64,000 bases of DNA. It comes from JAYEHL01 sp041653935 (GTDB lineage: Bacteria > Chloroflexota > Dehalococcoidia > E44-bin15). The stretch spans positions 558,001 through 622,000 of the forward strand of contig JBAZEO010000001.1 in the NCBI GenBank assembly GCA_041653935.1, written 5' to 3'. The notes beneath the pieces were generated by a model. That model was not told the DNA's origin. It was given only the letters and a program-made list of their open reading frames with translations, and made no database searches. The position numbers were made by a program, and so were the translations under genes. Every line of letters begins with the position of its first letter. The first letter of the stretch is position 1. Positions 31,888-40,342 of this stretch are shown piece after piece.

Positions 31888-32251
31888 TGAACACAAGTGA
31901 CTTCAAAATTCCGCGTTTCAGTTCGGTAACAGAGTGGTTACCAGCCTTGAGCTCCTGCACCATGAACTCCACGGCCCTCTCGGGATGCAGGGATTCGCCG
32001 CAGGCGAAGATGTCAACCGCCGCATAGCAATATTCCGGCCAGGTATGGATTGAAAGATGAGATTCTGCGATAATGATTACGCCGCTGACACCGTCGTATG
32101 GAGAAAAAACGTGGAAGGAGTTTCCTAAAATAGTCGCGCCGGCACGCCTGCAAGCCTCGAGAAGAGTTTCCCGTAAAAACTCGCAGTTGCTCAGACGCTT
32201 GCGGTCGCAATCATGAAGCTCAAGAATTACATGTTTACCCAGTGCCTGCAA
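31880..32251 (-). CDS. speD: S-adenosylmethionine decarboxylase proenzyme (SpeH/SpeD2 type)
   Basis: 123 residues, the short bacterial/archaeal class 1B form that self-cleaves to make its pyruvoyl cofactor. Ser64 in AESHLSIHTWPE is the predicted cleavage and pyruvoyl residue; His69 and Cys84 (IFACG) are the processing and proton-donor residues. TTG start at 32251 with GAGGTG about 7 bases upstream. It feeds decarboxylated SAM to SpeE. The local operon is speD-speE only; no arginine or ornithine decarboxylase is in view. Confidence 0.94.
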   Translation of the reverse strand: MQALGKHVILELHDCDRKRLSNCEFLRETLLEACRRAGATILGNSFHVFSPYDGVSGVIIIAESHLSIHTWPEYCYAAVDIFACGESLHPERAVEFMVQELKAGNHSVTELKRGILKSLVFNE

Positions 32252-32322
32252 TTTAACACCTCAAGAAAAAGTACAAAAGAGATTCTATAGGAAATATAAT
32301 AATTAATCAATAGACGAAAGCT

Positions 32323-33057
32323 ATGGAAGAAAAAATCGAACGTTTAAAGAACAAGCTTCTAGCCAATAAAACAGCGGAGGCGACAGACCTGGCCTCGGCG
32401 GCCCTCATCGCTACAGGGGTTACAAGTTACAGGGAGATCATCCGCTATACCAATAAGATCGACCGTCTCTGTGAAATCATAAGCCAGTTCGTCGCAAATA
32501 ATGACGACGATATTGATAAAGCCAGGGTCATCTTCCACTGGCTGTGGATATCCAAGCCTCACCGCTATAAGCCGCAGGGACACTACAAGATCGCGGACGT
32601 GATCGATGCACAGATGGGACATGCCAGGAACGTGGGCAACTGTCTGGGCTTGACCATCCTGTACAACATTATTGCCGAAAGATTCGACATCAAGGTAAAA
32701 GCGACCTATCTGGAAAACGCGTTCGGGCGCGGTCCGCATGTCTTCAGCATACTGCCCGTGGGCGATACGACTGTCGATATTGAGAACGTATTCCCCAACG
32801 GCTTCGAATACCCGGGGCATCTGAATCCATCAGAGCGGCACGTCTGGGACGACCAGGAGCTCATCGCTGATGTCTACAACAGCATGGGGAACGACATGTT
32901 CGCAGCCGGCAAGCGTTCACGTGCTATAGAATGCTACGACAAGGCCATTGTATTGAATCCGAAGTACAGAAAACCTTATCTTAATAAAGGGATGGCGCTT
33001 GTGGAACTGGGGCACGACGAAGAAGCGGAGGAACTGTTCAGGAACCTTTCTCTTTAG
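32323..33057 (+). CDS. Transglutaminase-like protein with TPR repeats
   Basis: 244 residues. Residues ~55-165 resemble a transglutaminase-like/SirB1 core: DKARVIFHWLWISKPHRY, Cys in 'GHARNVGNCLGLTILYNIIAER', His in GRGPHVFSIL and Asp in TTVDIENVFPNG, a plausible Cys-His-Asp triad. Residues 190-240 are tetratricopeptide repeats (GNDMFAAGKRSRAIECYDKAIVLNPKYRKPYLNKGMALVELGHDEEAEELF). Soluble. In SirB1 the same domain order occurs but the function is unclear. It ends overlapping the minus-strand MauE/DoxX gene by 20 bp. Confidence 0.82.
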   Translation: MEEKIERLKNKLLANKTAEATDLASAALIATGVTSYREIIRYTNKIDRLCEIISQFVANNDDDIDKARVIFHWLWISKPHRYKPQGHYKIADVIDAQMGHARNVGNCLGLTILYNIIAERFDIKVKATYLENAFGRGPHVFSILPVGDTTVDIENVFPNGFEYPGHLNPSERHVWDDQELIADVYNSMGNDMFAAGKRSRAIECYDKAIVLNPKYRKPYLNKGMALVELGHDEEAEELFRNLSL

Positions 33058-33571
33058 AACGATCGACGACCCCTTTAATCCAGGAACCGAATTCGAGGAA
33101 TGCCTCCCGTCGGAAGAATATCTGGATGGCCATCGCTAACATCATAAAGTCCAGCGCCAAGCTTTGTTCTTTAAGAAGAGGCACCGCCGAACCGAAACAG
33201 CCGCATATGCTAATATCTAATCCTCTTATCATGGCAGATGCCTTGGCGATGATGAAGCTTATTGTTATCAGCCCGCTTAACACTGCACTGATCTTGAGAA
33301 AGATGCCCGCTATCAGAAGCACACCTATTAAAATCTCCAGCGGCGGCAGGACCCAACCATACGCTGTAGCAAGCTGATGCGGCAATATATTGTACTGGTT
33401 TATCTCCCAGATAAGGGTATCCACGTTTTCTATAGGAAACATCTTGGCCTGGCCGGCGAAGATGAAAATCCCCCCCAGCACTATCCTGGAGAACAGGACA
33501 AAATAGCGATGAAGCAGGAAGGGCTCAACCTTTCCCCAGTACAATCCAGCTTTCTGTTTAAACGCAGACAT
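33038..33571 (-). CDS. DoxX/MauE-like membrane protein
   Basis: 177 residues with four predicted membrane helices: FSRIVLGGIFIFAGQAKM, LATAYGWVLPPLEILIGVLLIAGIFL, ISAVLSGLITISFIIAKASAMI and LALDFMMLAMAIQIFF. 'GLDISICGCFGSAVPL' between helices 3 and 4 is the Cys-Gly-Cys motif typical of MauE-like DoxX members, thought to handle thiol/disulphide redox at the membrane. No adjacent thioredoxin gene is seen, and the partner is unknown. Convergent with the transglutaminase-TPR gene. Confidence 0.85.
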   Translation of the reverse strand: MSAFKQKAGLYWGKVEPFLLHRYFVLFSRIVLGGIFIFAGQAKMFPIENVDTLIWEINQYNILPHQLATAYGWVLPPLEILIGVLLIAGIFLKISAVLSGLITISFIIAKASAMIRGLDISICGCFGSAVPLLKEQSLALDFMMLAMAIQIFFRREAFLEFGSWIKGVVDRSKEKGS

Positions 33572-33630
33572 ATTTATCTTACCTATCTGGAATTATATTA
33601 TGCCGACATCAGATTGTAAACGATTTATCC

Positions 33631-33659
33631 TTGACATCACGATAGCGACAACATAAAAT
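33631..33659 (+). promoter_or_regulatory. Strong promoter for the tRNA cluster
   Basis: Consensus TTGACA (33631-33636), a 17-bp spacer and TAAAAT (33654-33659). The start site would be about 6 bases before tRNA-Phe, as expected for a stable-RNA operon. Confidence 0.8.
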
Positions 33660-33672
33660 AGCAGATGCTTGT

Positions 33673-33748
33673 GCCGAGGTAGCTCAGGTGGTAGAGCACT
33701 GCACTGAAAATGCAGGTGTCGACGGTTCAACTCCGCCCCTCGGCACCA
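33673..33748 (+). tRNA. tRNA-Phe (GAA)
   Basis: Acceptor GCCGAGG pairs with CCTCGGC; anticodon loop CTGAAAA gives GAA; CCA is encoded. First of four tandem tRNA genes. Confidence 0.95.
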
Positions 33749-33757
33749 TTTTGTACC

Positions 33758-33842
33758 GCCGGAGTGGCGGAATGGTAGACGCGACGGTCTCAAAAACCGT
33801 TGGGGGGCAACTCCCATGTCGGTTCGATCCCGACCTTCGGCA
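33758..33842 (+). tRNA. tRNA-Leu (CAA)
   Basis: Acceptor GCCGGAG pairs with CTTCGGC (one G-U). Anticodon loop CTCAAAA gives CAA. A long variable arm (TTGGGGGGCAACTCCCATG) is the class II feature of tRNA-Leu. CCA is not encoded, so it must be added. Confidence 0.95.
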
Positions 33843-33889
33843 CTCTCCGAGCGAGAAGTTCAATACCTGGAGTGTATCACTAAAAATGA

Positions 33890-33960
33890 TGCCGAGTTGT
33901 GTAGTGGTAGCACAGGGGACTTTGGATCCCTTAGCCCAGGTTCGAGTCCTGGCTCGGCAG
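33890..33960 (+). tRNA. tRNA-Gln (TTG)
   Basis: Acceptor TGCCGAG pairs with CTCGGCA, discriminator G; anticodon loop CTTTGGA gives TTG; T-arm CCAGGTTCGAGTCCTGG. CCA is not encoded. Confidence 0.94.
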
Positions 33961-34016
33961 CTCTCTTTTTTTGTGGTATCATATCAGGCGGCGCCCTTCG
34001 GCAGGGCAATGCAAAT

Positions 34017-34091
34017 TCCCCGGTAGCTCAACGGTAGAGCGGGCGGCTGTTAACCGCTAGGTTTCAGGTTCGAATCCTGACCGGGGAGCCA
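34017..34091 (+). tRNA. tRNA-Asn (GTT)
   Basis: Acceptor TCCCCGG pairs with CCGGGGA; anticodon loop CTGTTAA gives GTT; CCA is encoded at 34089-34091. Last of the cluster, followed by a terminator. Confidence 0.95.
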
Positions 34092-34103
34092 AGAATAGAA
34101 GAC

Positions 34104-34134
34104 AAAAGCCCCCAAAATAGGGGGCTTTCTTTAA
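34104..34134 (+). terminator. Rho-independent terminator of the tRNA operon
   Basis: AAAGCCCCC, loop AAAATA, GGGGGCTTT then CTTT. The 9-bp stem, with A/T runs on both sides, could also end the minus-strand rhodanese-ferritin gene, whose stop is at 34150. Confidence 0.9.
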
Positions 34135-34149
34135 ATACTCTCGTAATAA

Positions 34150-35010
34150 TTACTTTTCTAGAACCTGAGCCAACTGATTGAGCAGAGTAGCGGCGTGGCC
34201 GCGCTCATCGTGGGACAGCCCGTGAAGCAAGGCTCTGACATCCTCATCATCAACGACACCTGCCGCCCGCTTGTAGAAATCGTTGGCTATGTACTCCTTT
34301 TCGATAGCAATATCCAGCACATCTACCTCACTACCAGCCTCTTTACCGATCTTCATCAGCGCAGTGCTGATCTCGATATCAAGATTCATAAACTCTTCAT
34401 CGAACTGCTGCAGATAATGATCAATATGAGACAGGCCTGCACTATCAGGGATTTCACCCGTCAGTCGCAGAAACAAACGCCTCATATGACTCAACTCCAC
34501 CTCGCCAAGCTGCTGGAACATAGTCCTCGCCGCCTCATACTTCGCTTGATCCCTGGCTCCAATATAGAAATCATAAGCCATCCTCTCCATTTTCATCGCA
34601 ATTACCAGAACATCCTTGATATTAGCCGCCTTTCCGATAATTCGAGGTTTCTTCTCCGACTTTCCTTTTAGCATCTTGAAGTGCCAGCTATTTAAGCCGC
34701 CATCAAGAATATATAGATTCTTTAATCCTAAATCACAGAGGGCTATGGCAGCAGCCATACTCCTTTTCCCCGATCTACAATAAATTATGACTTTCCTGCC
34801 GCTGTACAACTCCCTGTATAGCTCATCCCGCCGCGATTCTAATTCATCCAAAGGTATCAGCACAGAACCGGGAAGGTGACCTTCTTCATATTCCACAGGC
34901 TGACGTACGTCCAGCAGCAGAAATTCGCCTTTTTTATCTTGATCAAGGATAGTCTTAACCTCATCAGGTCTCAGGATTTTTATTTCATCGACAGCACTGT
35001 TAAGTTTCAT
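34150..35010 (-). CDS. Rhodanese-ferritin-like fusion protein
   Basis: 286 residues. Residues ~10-108 are a rhodanese domain: LLLDVRQPVEYEEGHLPGS and the persulphide loop YCRSGKRSM with the catalytic Cys, closed by YILDGGLNSW. Residues ~128-285 are a ferritin-like four-helix bundle with two ExxH-type carboxylate motifs: E in KMERMAYDFY, EVELSHMRRLF, then IEKEYIANDFYKRA and SHDERGHAATL, the ligands of a rubrerythrin-like di-iron site. The C-terminal rubredoxin of rubrerythrin is missing. The fusion suggests linked sulphur transfer and peroxide or sulphane reduction in an anaerobe; this is inference. A single gene, with GGGG about 8 bases before the ATG. Confidence 0.88.
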   Translation of the reverse strand: MKLNSAVDEIKILRPDEVKTILDQDKKGEFLLLDVRQPVEYEEGHLPGSVLIPLDELESRRDELYRELYSGRKVIIYCRSGKRSMAAAIALCDLGLKNLYILDGGLNSWHFKMLKGKSEKKPRIIGKAANIKDVLVIAMKMERMAYDFYIGARDQAKYEAARTMFQQLGEVELSHMRRLFLRLTGEIPDSAGLSHIDHYLQQFDEEFMNLDIEISTALMKIGKEAGSEVDVLDIAIEKEYIANDFYKRAAGVVDDEDVRALLHGLSHDERGHAATLLNQLAQVLEK

Positions 35011-35214
35011 CGTGCTTGCCCCCTTGTGTATACTGTCATAAAGCTCTTCATCTTAATCATCCACTCTCTCAAGTTGTGATTGTATCATGGGAGATGGGAG
35101 ATATAAGATAACCTCTCAGCAAGTTGTTGTCAATCCTTTACGTTAACCGATATTTAGAATAAACAAAACTAGGGTTGTTGTTCATTGACTTTAGTTTCAC
35201 ACTTAACATATGTG

Positions 35215-35243
35215 TTGCTATTGAACACCGCTTAGTGTAAAAT
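35215..35243 (+). promoter_or_regulatory. Sigma-70-type promoter for the STT3 gene
   Basis: TTGCTA (35215-35220), a 17-bp spacer and TAAAAT (35238-35243). Transcription would begin near 35250, which favours the ATG at 35270 over the TTG at 35255 as start of STT3. Confidence 0.5.
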
Positions 35244-35254
35244 GCCTAACATAA

Positions 35255-38083
35255 TTGGGAAACAGTAAGATGTTGTACATCCAAAGCTTATTAAAAAATA
35301 TCGCCGCTGCGCACGAAAACTTCAGAGCCAAAGTCCCTTCTAAGGCGAGATTTGGCATCATAGCCCTTCTGGCTGTTATATCCTTCATCATTCTGATATT
35401 CGCAGCAGAATGGCTGATGGCCCACATGATAGCCTTACTCCCGGTCTTCTATGTTTCTGCTGTGCTGGCCGTCGGGTTTAAGAGAGCGCTGTATGGCACT
35501 GCTATATTTCTATGTTTCTGCTTTGCCCTCTGGTTAAGGGTGGGACCTCCTCATGAAGGAGTCCTCGGTGGCAGCTACGTGTTATTTGCCGAAAACGACG
35601 GGTGGTACAACGCGCGCCTGATTGAGAACCTTGTACATCACTTCCCGTTCAGGAACTCATTTGACCCATACACCCTATACCCTTACGGTCAGGAGATTCC
35701 ATTCGCACCGTTCTTCGACTGGTCAATCGCACTCATAATATGGGTGGCTGGACTGGGACACCCGTCAGCAGACCTCATAGAAAAAATGAGCGCGTACTTC
35801 CCGGCTGTTTTAGGAGCATTAACCATCATTCCTGTGTACTTTATCGGAAAGGAACTCTTTAATAGAAACGCCGGATTGCTCGCCGCCGGACTGTTGGCGA
35901 TACTTCCTGGCGAATTCCTCTTCCGTTCCATACTGGGTTTCACAGATCACCACATAGCCGAAGCGCTCTTCAGCACAACTACAATGCTATTCTTCATAAT
36001 GGCAATAAAACGGGCGCAGGAATCTCAAATAACATTTAGCCAGATTAAAAATAGAGAATGGCGCAACTTAAAGAAGCCTTTATTATTTGCAATACTGGCA
36101 GGATTTTCACTCGGAATTTATATCCTGTCATGGATCGGCGCAGCTGTATTCATTTTCATTATCCTGGCATATGTATTTATCCAGTACATACTGGACCATC
36201 TCAGCGGCAAATCCACCGATTACCTAACCATAATCAGCATACCTATACTTCTAATAGCGCTTCTGATATCTGCAATATTCTACAAATATCTCACATATGG
36301 AAATTTTGTCCTCGGAGGACTGTTTATAGGATTGCTCGGCGTAGCGGTTTTCCAGATAACTTCTTATTTGATGGCGCGAAGGAATATCAGACGGATATTT
36401 TACCCAGTAACCATAGCCGTCATCGCAGGCATTGGGGTAGGACTTCTTTATTTAATCTGGGAATCTCTATACCATGACATATTAAGCAAATTAAGTACTC
36501 TAGTACCGATAGCACAAACGCTGACAATAATGGAAGCCCAGCCTTTGCTTTCAGGACTTGATATATCTCATTTGACTGATCACAGGGTCTGGTCATACTT
36601 CACCACAGGGCTGATCGTGGTCCCCGCAGCCTTCCTGCTAATCACTTATTCCGCTATTGGAAAAGGAAAGATGGGAAAATGGTTTTTTCTTAGCTGGATA
36701 GGAATATTAGTGCTTACTGTGATAATCGATCAGATGGCCTCTATGCCATGGCAGATATACCTGGTGGAAGGTTTGGCTATAATAGCTCTCTATGTTTACT
36801 TTGAGAAAAGCTCTGCCAGAATAATCCTCTTAATCTGGAGTTTCGTCACTTTATTGGCGCTGTTATCGCAAACACGATACGCTTATTATTATGCGATAAA
36901 CGTGGCCCTTCTGAGCAGCTACATACTGTGGAAAATACCACAGGGCATTACTCAAATACTTGCTTTGCTTCGCTGGAAAGACACCTCCGCCGAAGATACG
37001 GGAAAGACCAGGGCGGAAAAGAGGCGGGCCAAGGCTAAAGAACAACAGCCAGCGGTTAATTATCTACGCCCCAAATACGTGGCGGGCGTTTTATCGATAG
37101 TAATAATCTTCTTCCTAACAATTTATCCCAATTTAATCTATGGCACTTTCAACGATAGCGGCGGCTGGTCCCCAAAGAATTCGGCTACCCTGTTTCTGCC
37201 ATATCACCCATACGGACCAAACGGAGACTGGCATGAAGCACTCACATGGATGAAAGATAATACACCAGATCCGTTCGAAGACCCTGATTTCTATTACGAG
37301 TTGTACGATGCGCCCAAAACGGGCGAGTTATATGACTATCCGGATTCGGCATACGGCGTAATGAGCTGGTGGGACTACGGACACTGGATAACCAGGATTG
37401 CCCGTCGTATCCCAAATGCTAATCCATTCCAGGCCGGGATAGGCGGGATCTCGGCACTGGGAAACCCGTCTGAAAACCCGGGCGCGAGTACGTTCATGAC
37501 GGCACAGGATGAGGCAACTGCCAGCGGTATAATGGACGAGCTAGGCTCAAAATATGTTGTAATCGATATTGAAACCGCATATGGGAAATACCATACGATG
37601 GTGACGTGGTCCGGAGGCAATGTGTCCGACTACTACGAAATGCTGTATATCGGAGATAACGGCGAATATAGGACTTATGATAATCCCGGTTCACGATCCG
37701 CAGAGTCACAAATCTTCTACCCTTCTTATTATCAATCCATGTGCGCACGGTTATATAATTTCGGAACGGCAGCGGTTGTACCAAACAACTCTACATTCGT
37801 TGTATTGTTTGCAGAAGAGACCGACGAAAACGGTGAGAAATATAAGTATATAGCTGATGTGGCTAATGATGGCAGCGCTTTCTCCAATTATGAAGAAGCG
37901 CAGCAGTTCCTCAACGATCATCCGGGATACACCATAGTCGGACTGGACCCATTCAGCAGCCCCATACCGCTGGAAGCGCTGACGGAATATGAGCTTATTC
38001 ATTCCTCTCCATCAATTGTAACCCAGCGAGACAATAGGAATATCTCCTACGTCGAGGTTTTCGAATACACGGGATATAAGTAG
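35255..38083 (+). CDS. STT3/AglB-type oligosaccharyltransferase
   Basis: Transfers a lipid-linked glycan to Asn in N-X-S/T sequons at the outer membrane face. The ~940 residues have an N-terminal membrane domain with about 13 helices. Asp115 in ENDGWYNARLIENL is the first catalytic acidic motif, and FTDHHIAE (D231-H-H) is the second. A soluble C-terminal domain starts with the universal WWDYG signature (705-709, MSWWDYGHWITR). A Lys/Arg/Glu-rich loop (AEKRRAKAKEQQ, ~590-600) separates the two. Size and motifs resemble archaeal AglB and eukaryotic STT3 more than the ~710-residue Campylobacter PglB. Start: TTG 35255 or ATG 35270. It heads the glycan locus. Confidence 0.92.
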   Translation: MGNSKMLYIQSLLKNIAAAHENFRAKVPSKARFGIIALLAVISFIILIFAAEWLMAHMIALLPVFYVSAVLAVGFKRALYGTAIFLCFCFALWLRVGPPHEGVLGGSYVLFAENDGWYNARLIENLVHHFPFRNSFDPYTLYPYGQEIPFAPFFDWSIALIIWVAGLGHPSADLIEKMSAYFPAVLGALTIIPVYFIGKELFNRNAGLLAAGLLAILPGEFLFRSILGFTDHHIAEALFSTTTMLFFIMAIKRAQESQITFSQIKNREWRNLKKPLLFAILAGFSLGIYILSWIGAAVFIFIILAYVFIQYILDHLSGKSTDYLTIISIPILLIALLISAIFYKYLTYGNFVLGGLFIGLLGVAVFQITSYLMARRNIRRIFYPVTIAVIAGIGVGLLYLIWESLYHDILSKLSTLVPIAQTLTIMEAQPLLSGLDISHLTDHRVWSYFTTGLIVVPAAFLLITYSAIGKGKMGKWFFLSWIGILVLTVIIDQMASMPWQIYLVEGLAIIALYVYFEKSSARIILLIWSFVTLLALLSQTRYAYYYAINVALLSSYILWKIPQGITQILALLRWKDTSAEDTGKTRAEKRRAKAKEQQPAVNYLRPKYVAGVLSIVIIFFLTIYPNLIYGTFNDSGGWSPKNSATLFLPYHPYGPNGDWHEALTWMKDNTPDPFEDPDFYYELYDAPKTGELYDYPDSAYGVMSWWDYGHWITRIARRIPNANPFQAGIGGISALGNPSENPGASTFMTAQDEATASGIMDELGSKYVVIDIETAYGKYHTMVTWSGGNVSDYYEMLYIGDNGEYRTYDNPGSRSAESQIFYPSYYQSMCARLYNFGTAAVVPNNSTFVVLFAEETDENGEKYKYIADVANDGSAFSNYEEAQQFLNDHPGYTIVGLDPFSSPIPLEALTEYELIHSSPSIVTQRDNRNISYVEVFEYTGYK

Positions 38084-38241
38084 ATAGTGATTACGCACTC
38101 GCTTCAGGGCACTATTGCTATATGGATTTACAAAAATGGATTTTCTCAGCGCAGGTTAAGTATATTCACAGAATCCTATAAAAAGATGCTCTGGAACAAT
38201 AAGTAAAATACCGAGAGAAAGTAATCATATACTACCCCCGA

Positions 38242-38904
38242 ATGGCTGATATGTTAAAAATAGGCATTCCTAAAGAATGGGTACTGCAGGTAGTCTCACG
38301 AAAGCGAGTACAAATCGCCAACAGGTTTATATCCCTGATTCAAAAAGAGAATGGTAAGAATACGTGTCTAGAAATAGGTGGGCCAAACTTTATAGCCACA
38401 GATATCCTGGTACCATACTTTAGCCGCTATTTCATAGTCAATCCTAACAAGAACGAACTAAATAACTTGTCATTACGTAATACGATCGTTCCAATTCTAG
38501 GAGATGGTTGTCAACTCCCCATAGCAGATAAAAGCATCGACTTTATTTTTTGCAACGCGGTCATCGAACATATCCCCAAGGTTAATCGACCTCTGCTAGC
38601 TAAAGAAATACAACGTGTATGCAAAAAGGGGTTTTTTATCTCAACCCCTAACTATTATTTTCCCTTTGAACCTCATTACCATTTGCCGTTCTTTCAATAT
38701 CTTCCAGAAACATTAAGGCGTTTTCTTTTACGACACATAACAATCGGATTCATAAACCAACACAGCAATGAATATATTAAGCTCTTAACACTTAAAGAAT
38801 TAAAATACATTTTCCCAAAAGCTCGTAGTGGAGGAATATGCACCGCATTGATCCCAGAGGTAATCTATGCCTATTCGATAGATAAGGAAGATCCTAAAAC
38901 ATGA
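38242..38904 (+). CDS. Class I SAM-dependent methyltransferase
   Basis: 220 residues. The SAM-binding motif I is CLEIGGPNF, motif post-I has NPNKNEL, motif II is 'DKSIDFIFCNAVIEHIPKVNRPLLAKEIQRVCKKGFFISTPN', the Methyltransf_11 pattern. Many Tyr/Phe/His follow in the C-terminal half (YYFPFEPHYHLPFF), which would bind the acceptor. The glycan-locus setting suggests methylation of a sugar or lipid-linked glycan. 158 bp after STT3; AT-rich. Confidence 0.85.
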   Translation: MADMLKIGIPKEWVLQVVSRKRVQIANRFISLIQKENGKNTCLEIGGPNFIATDILVPYFSRYFIVNPNKNELNNLSLRNTIVPILGDGCQLPIADKSIDFIFCNAVIEHIPKVNRPLLAKEIQRVCKKGFFISTPNYYFPFEPHYHLPFFQYLPETLRRFLLRHITIGFINQHSNEYIKLLTLKELKYIFPKARSGGICTALIPEVIYAYSIDKEDPKT

Positions 38905-38931
38905 AACCCAGAGGCCTGTAGAGTTACGTAA

Positions 38932-40203
38932 ATGTCAAGATTTTTCATAAACACCTCGCAAATAAAAAGCCACCTAAAAGACCCCCTTTACCGCAATTCC
39001 TATTTCCTGATGGCTAACACAGCTGTAACCTCTGCGTTAGGATTTGCGTTTTGGATAGTTGTTGCCAGGTTTTATAACGATGCTGACGTCGGCCTGGCTT
39101 CAACGATAATAACTTGCATGGGATTGCTTGTCACACTTAGTAGCTTCGGATTCGATATCGCTTTCATTCGATTTCTTAACAAATCAGAAAAACCCGCGGA
39201 ATTCATAAATTCCGGCCTCACCATCACAGGACTAACGGCTCTCTTTGTAGCGTTTGTGTTCGTTATGGGAGTCGGCCTCTGGTCCCCCGCATTAAGCTTT
39301 TTAAAATCCGATCCCATATTCGCCTCCGCCTTCATCGTTTTTACCATCTTCCTCACACTGTCCTCGATACTGGATTACATTTTTATCGCTAAACGGAGAG
39401 CCGGCTTCGTTCTGACTAAGAATACCATTATCTCGCTACTTAAGATCACCCTGCCCTTTATTTTTGTCTCGTTCTTCCGGTCATTCGGTATAGTCAGTTC
39501 GCTGGGAACTGCCACTGCCTTAATAGTAATTGTCTTCCTGCTCTTCTTTCTCCCCAGAGTTCAAAACGCCTACAAGCTGAGAATTAAGACGGATCTGCAC
39601 ATAGTTCGCGAGGTATGGCGTTATTCCGCAGGCAACTATCTGGCCAACATATTCACCGTTGCCACAACGTTTATCCTTCTTAATTTGATTATTCACCAGT
39701 CAAGCGCGGAGGAAGCCGCATATTTCTACATAGTATGGATGATCACCGGACTGCTCTTCATTATACCTGGAGCGATATCGCAATCTTTATTTGCAGAAGG
39801 ATCTCATTTTGAAGATAAATTAGATGCCAACGTAAAACGTGCCTATAAATTAACATTCATGCTGCTTATCCCTGCGATAATAGTATTGCTGCTCGCCGGC
39901 AAATGGCTTCTCCTAGCGTTCGGGGCCGGATACTCGGAGAACGGTGTCTCGCTTCTGCGATTCCTAGCCTTGTCCGGGGTATTCATCGGGGTGAACAGTG
40001 TCTATTATACTGTTCTGCGCGTGCGGAGCAGAATACGGGAACTGATAGCTATTATCGCCTTCACAACCATCGCGACATTAGCAGGAAGCTACTTCCTTAT
40101 GCACACGACAGGCATAGTTGGCATAGGTTATATCTGGTTCGCGGTACAGGGAGCAATCAGTATCTACGTTCTTTCCAAAATGAAAAAACTTAAACTTAAC
40201 TGA
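38932..40203 (+). CDS. Oligosaccharide flippase (Wzx/MATE-like)
   Basis: 423 residues with about 12 hydrophobic segments and no large loops. The polysaccharide-transporter pattern is seen in 'RNSYFLMANTAVTSALGFAFWIVVARFYNDADVGLASTI' and 'YFYIVWMITGLLFIIPGAISQSLFAEGSHFEDKL'. Expected role: flips a lipid-linked glycan across the cytoplasmic membrane, the step before STT3 transfers it. 28 bp after the methyltransferase gene, same strand. Confidence 0.88.
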   Translation: MSRFFINTSQIKSHLKDPLYRNSYFLMANTAVTSALGFAFWIVVARFYNDADVGLASTIITCMGLLVTLSSFGFDIAFIRFLNKSEKPAEFINSGLTITGLTALFVAFVFVMGVGLWSPALSFLKSDPIFASAFIVFTIFLTLSSILDYIFIAKRRAGFVLTKNTIISLLKITLPFIFVSFFRSFGIVSSLGTATALIVIVFLLFFLPRVQNAYKLRIKTDLHIVREVWRYSAGNYLANIFTVATTFILLNLIIHQSSAEEAAYFYIVWMITGLLFIIPGAISQSLFAEGSHFEDKLDANVKRAYKLTFMLLIPAIIVLLLAGKWLLLAFGAGYSENGVSLLRFLALSGVFIGVNSVYYTVLRVRSRIRELIAIIAFTTIATLAGSYFLMHTTGIVGIGYIWFAVQGAISIYVLSKMKKLKLN

Positions 40204-40263
40204 CGAACCTATTAATCGAGATCAAAACTCAACGCTAAAGCAGATTATCTCTCTTTCGTTATA

Positions 40264-40292
40264 TTGTTTTTGAGCATATTCACAATTATAAT
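40264..40292 (+). promoter_or_regulatory. Sigma-70-type promoter for the GDP-mannose dehydratase-like gene
   Basis: TTGTTT (40264-40269), a 17-bp spacer and a perfect TATAAT (40287-40292), leaving a ~45-base leader before ATG 40343. Confidence 0.7.
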
Positions 40293-40342
40293 ACATTTAT
40301 ATCCTAATCTAAGAATTAAACTACCTGCAGGAAAGGTCTAAT

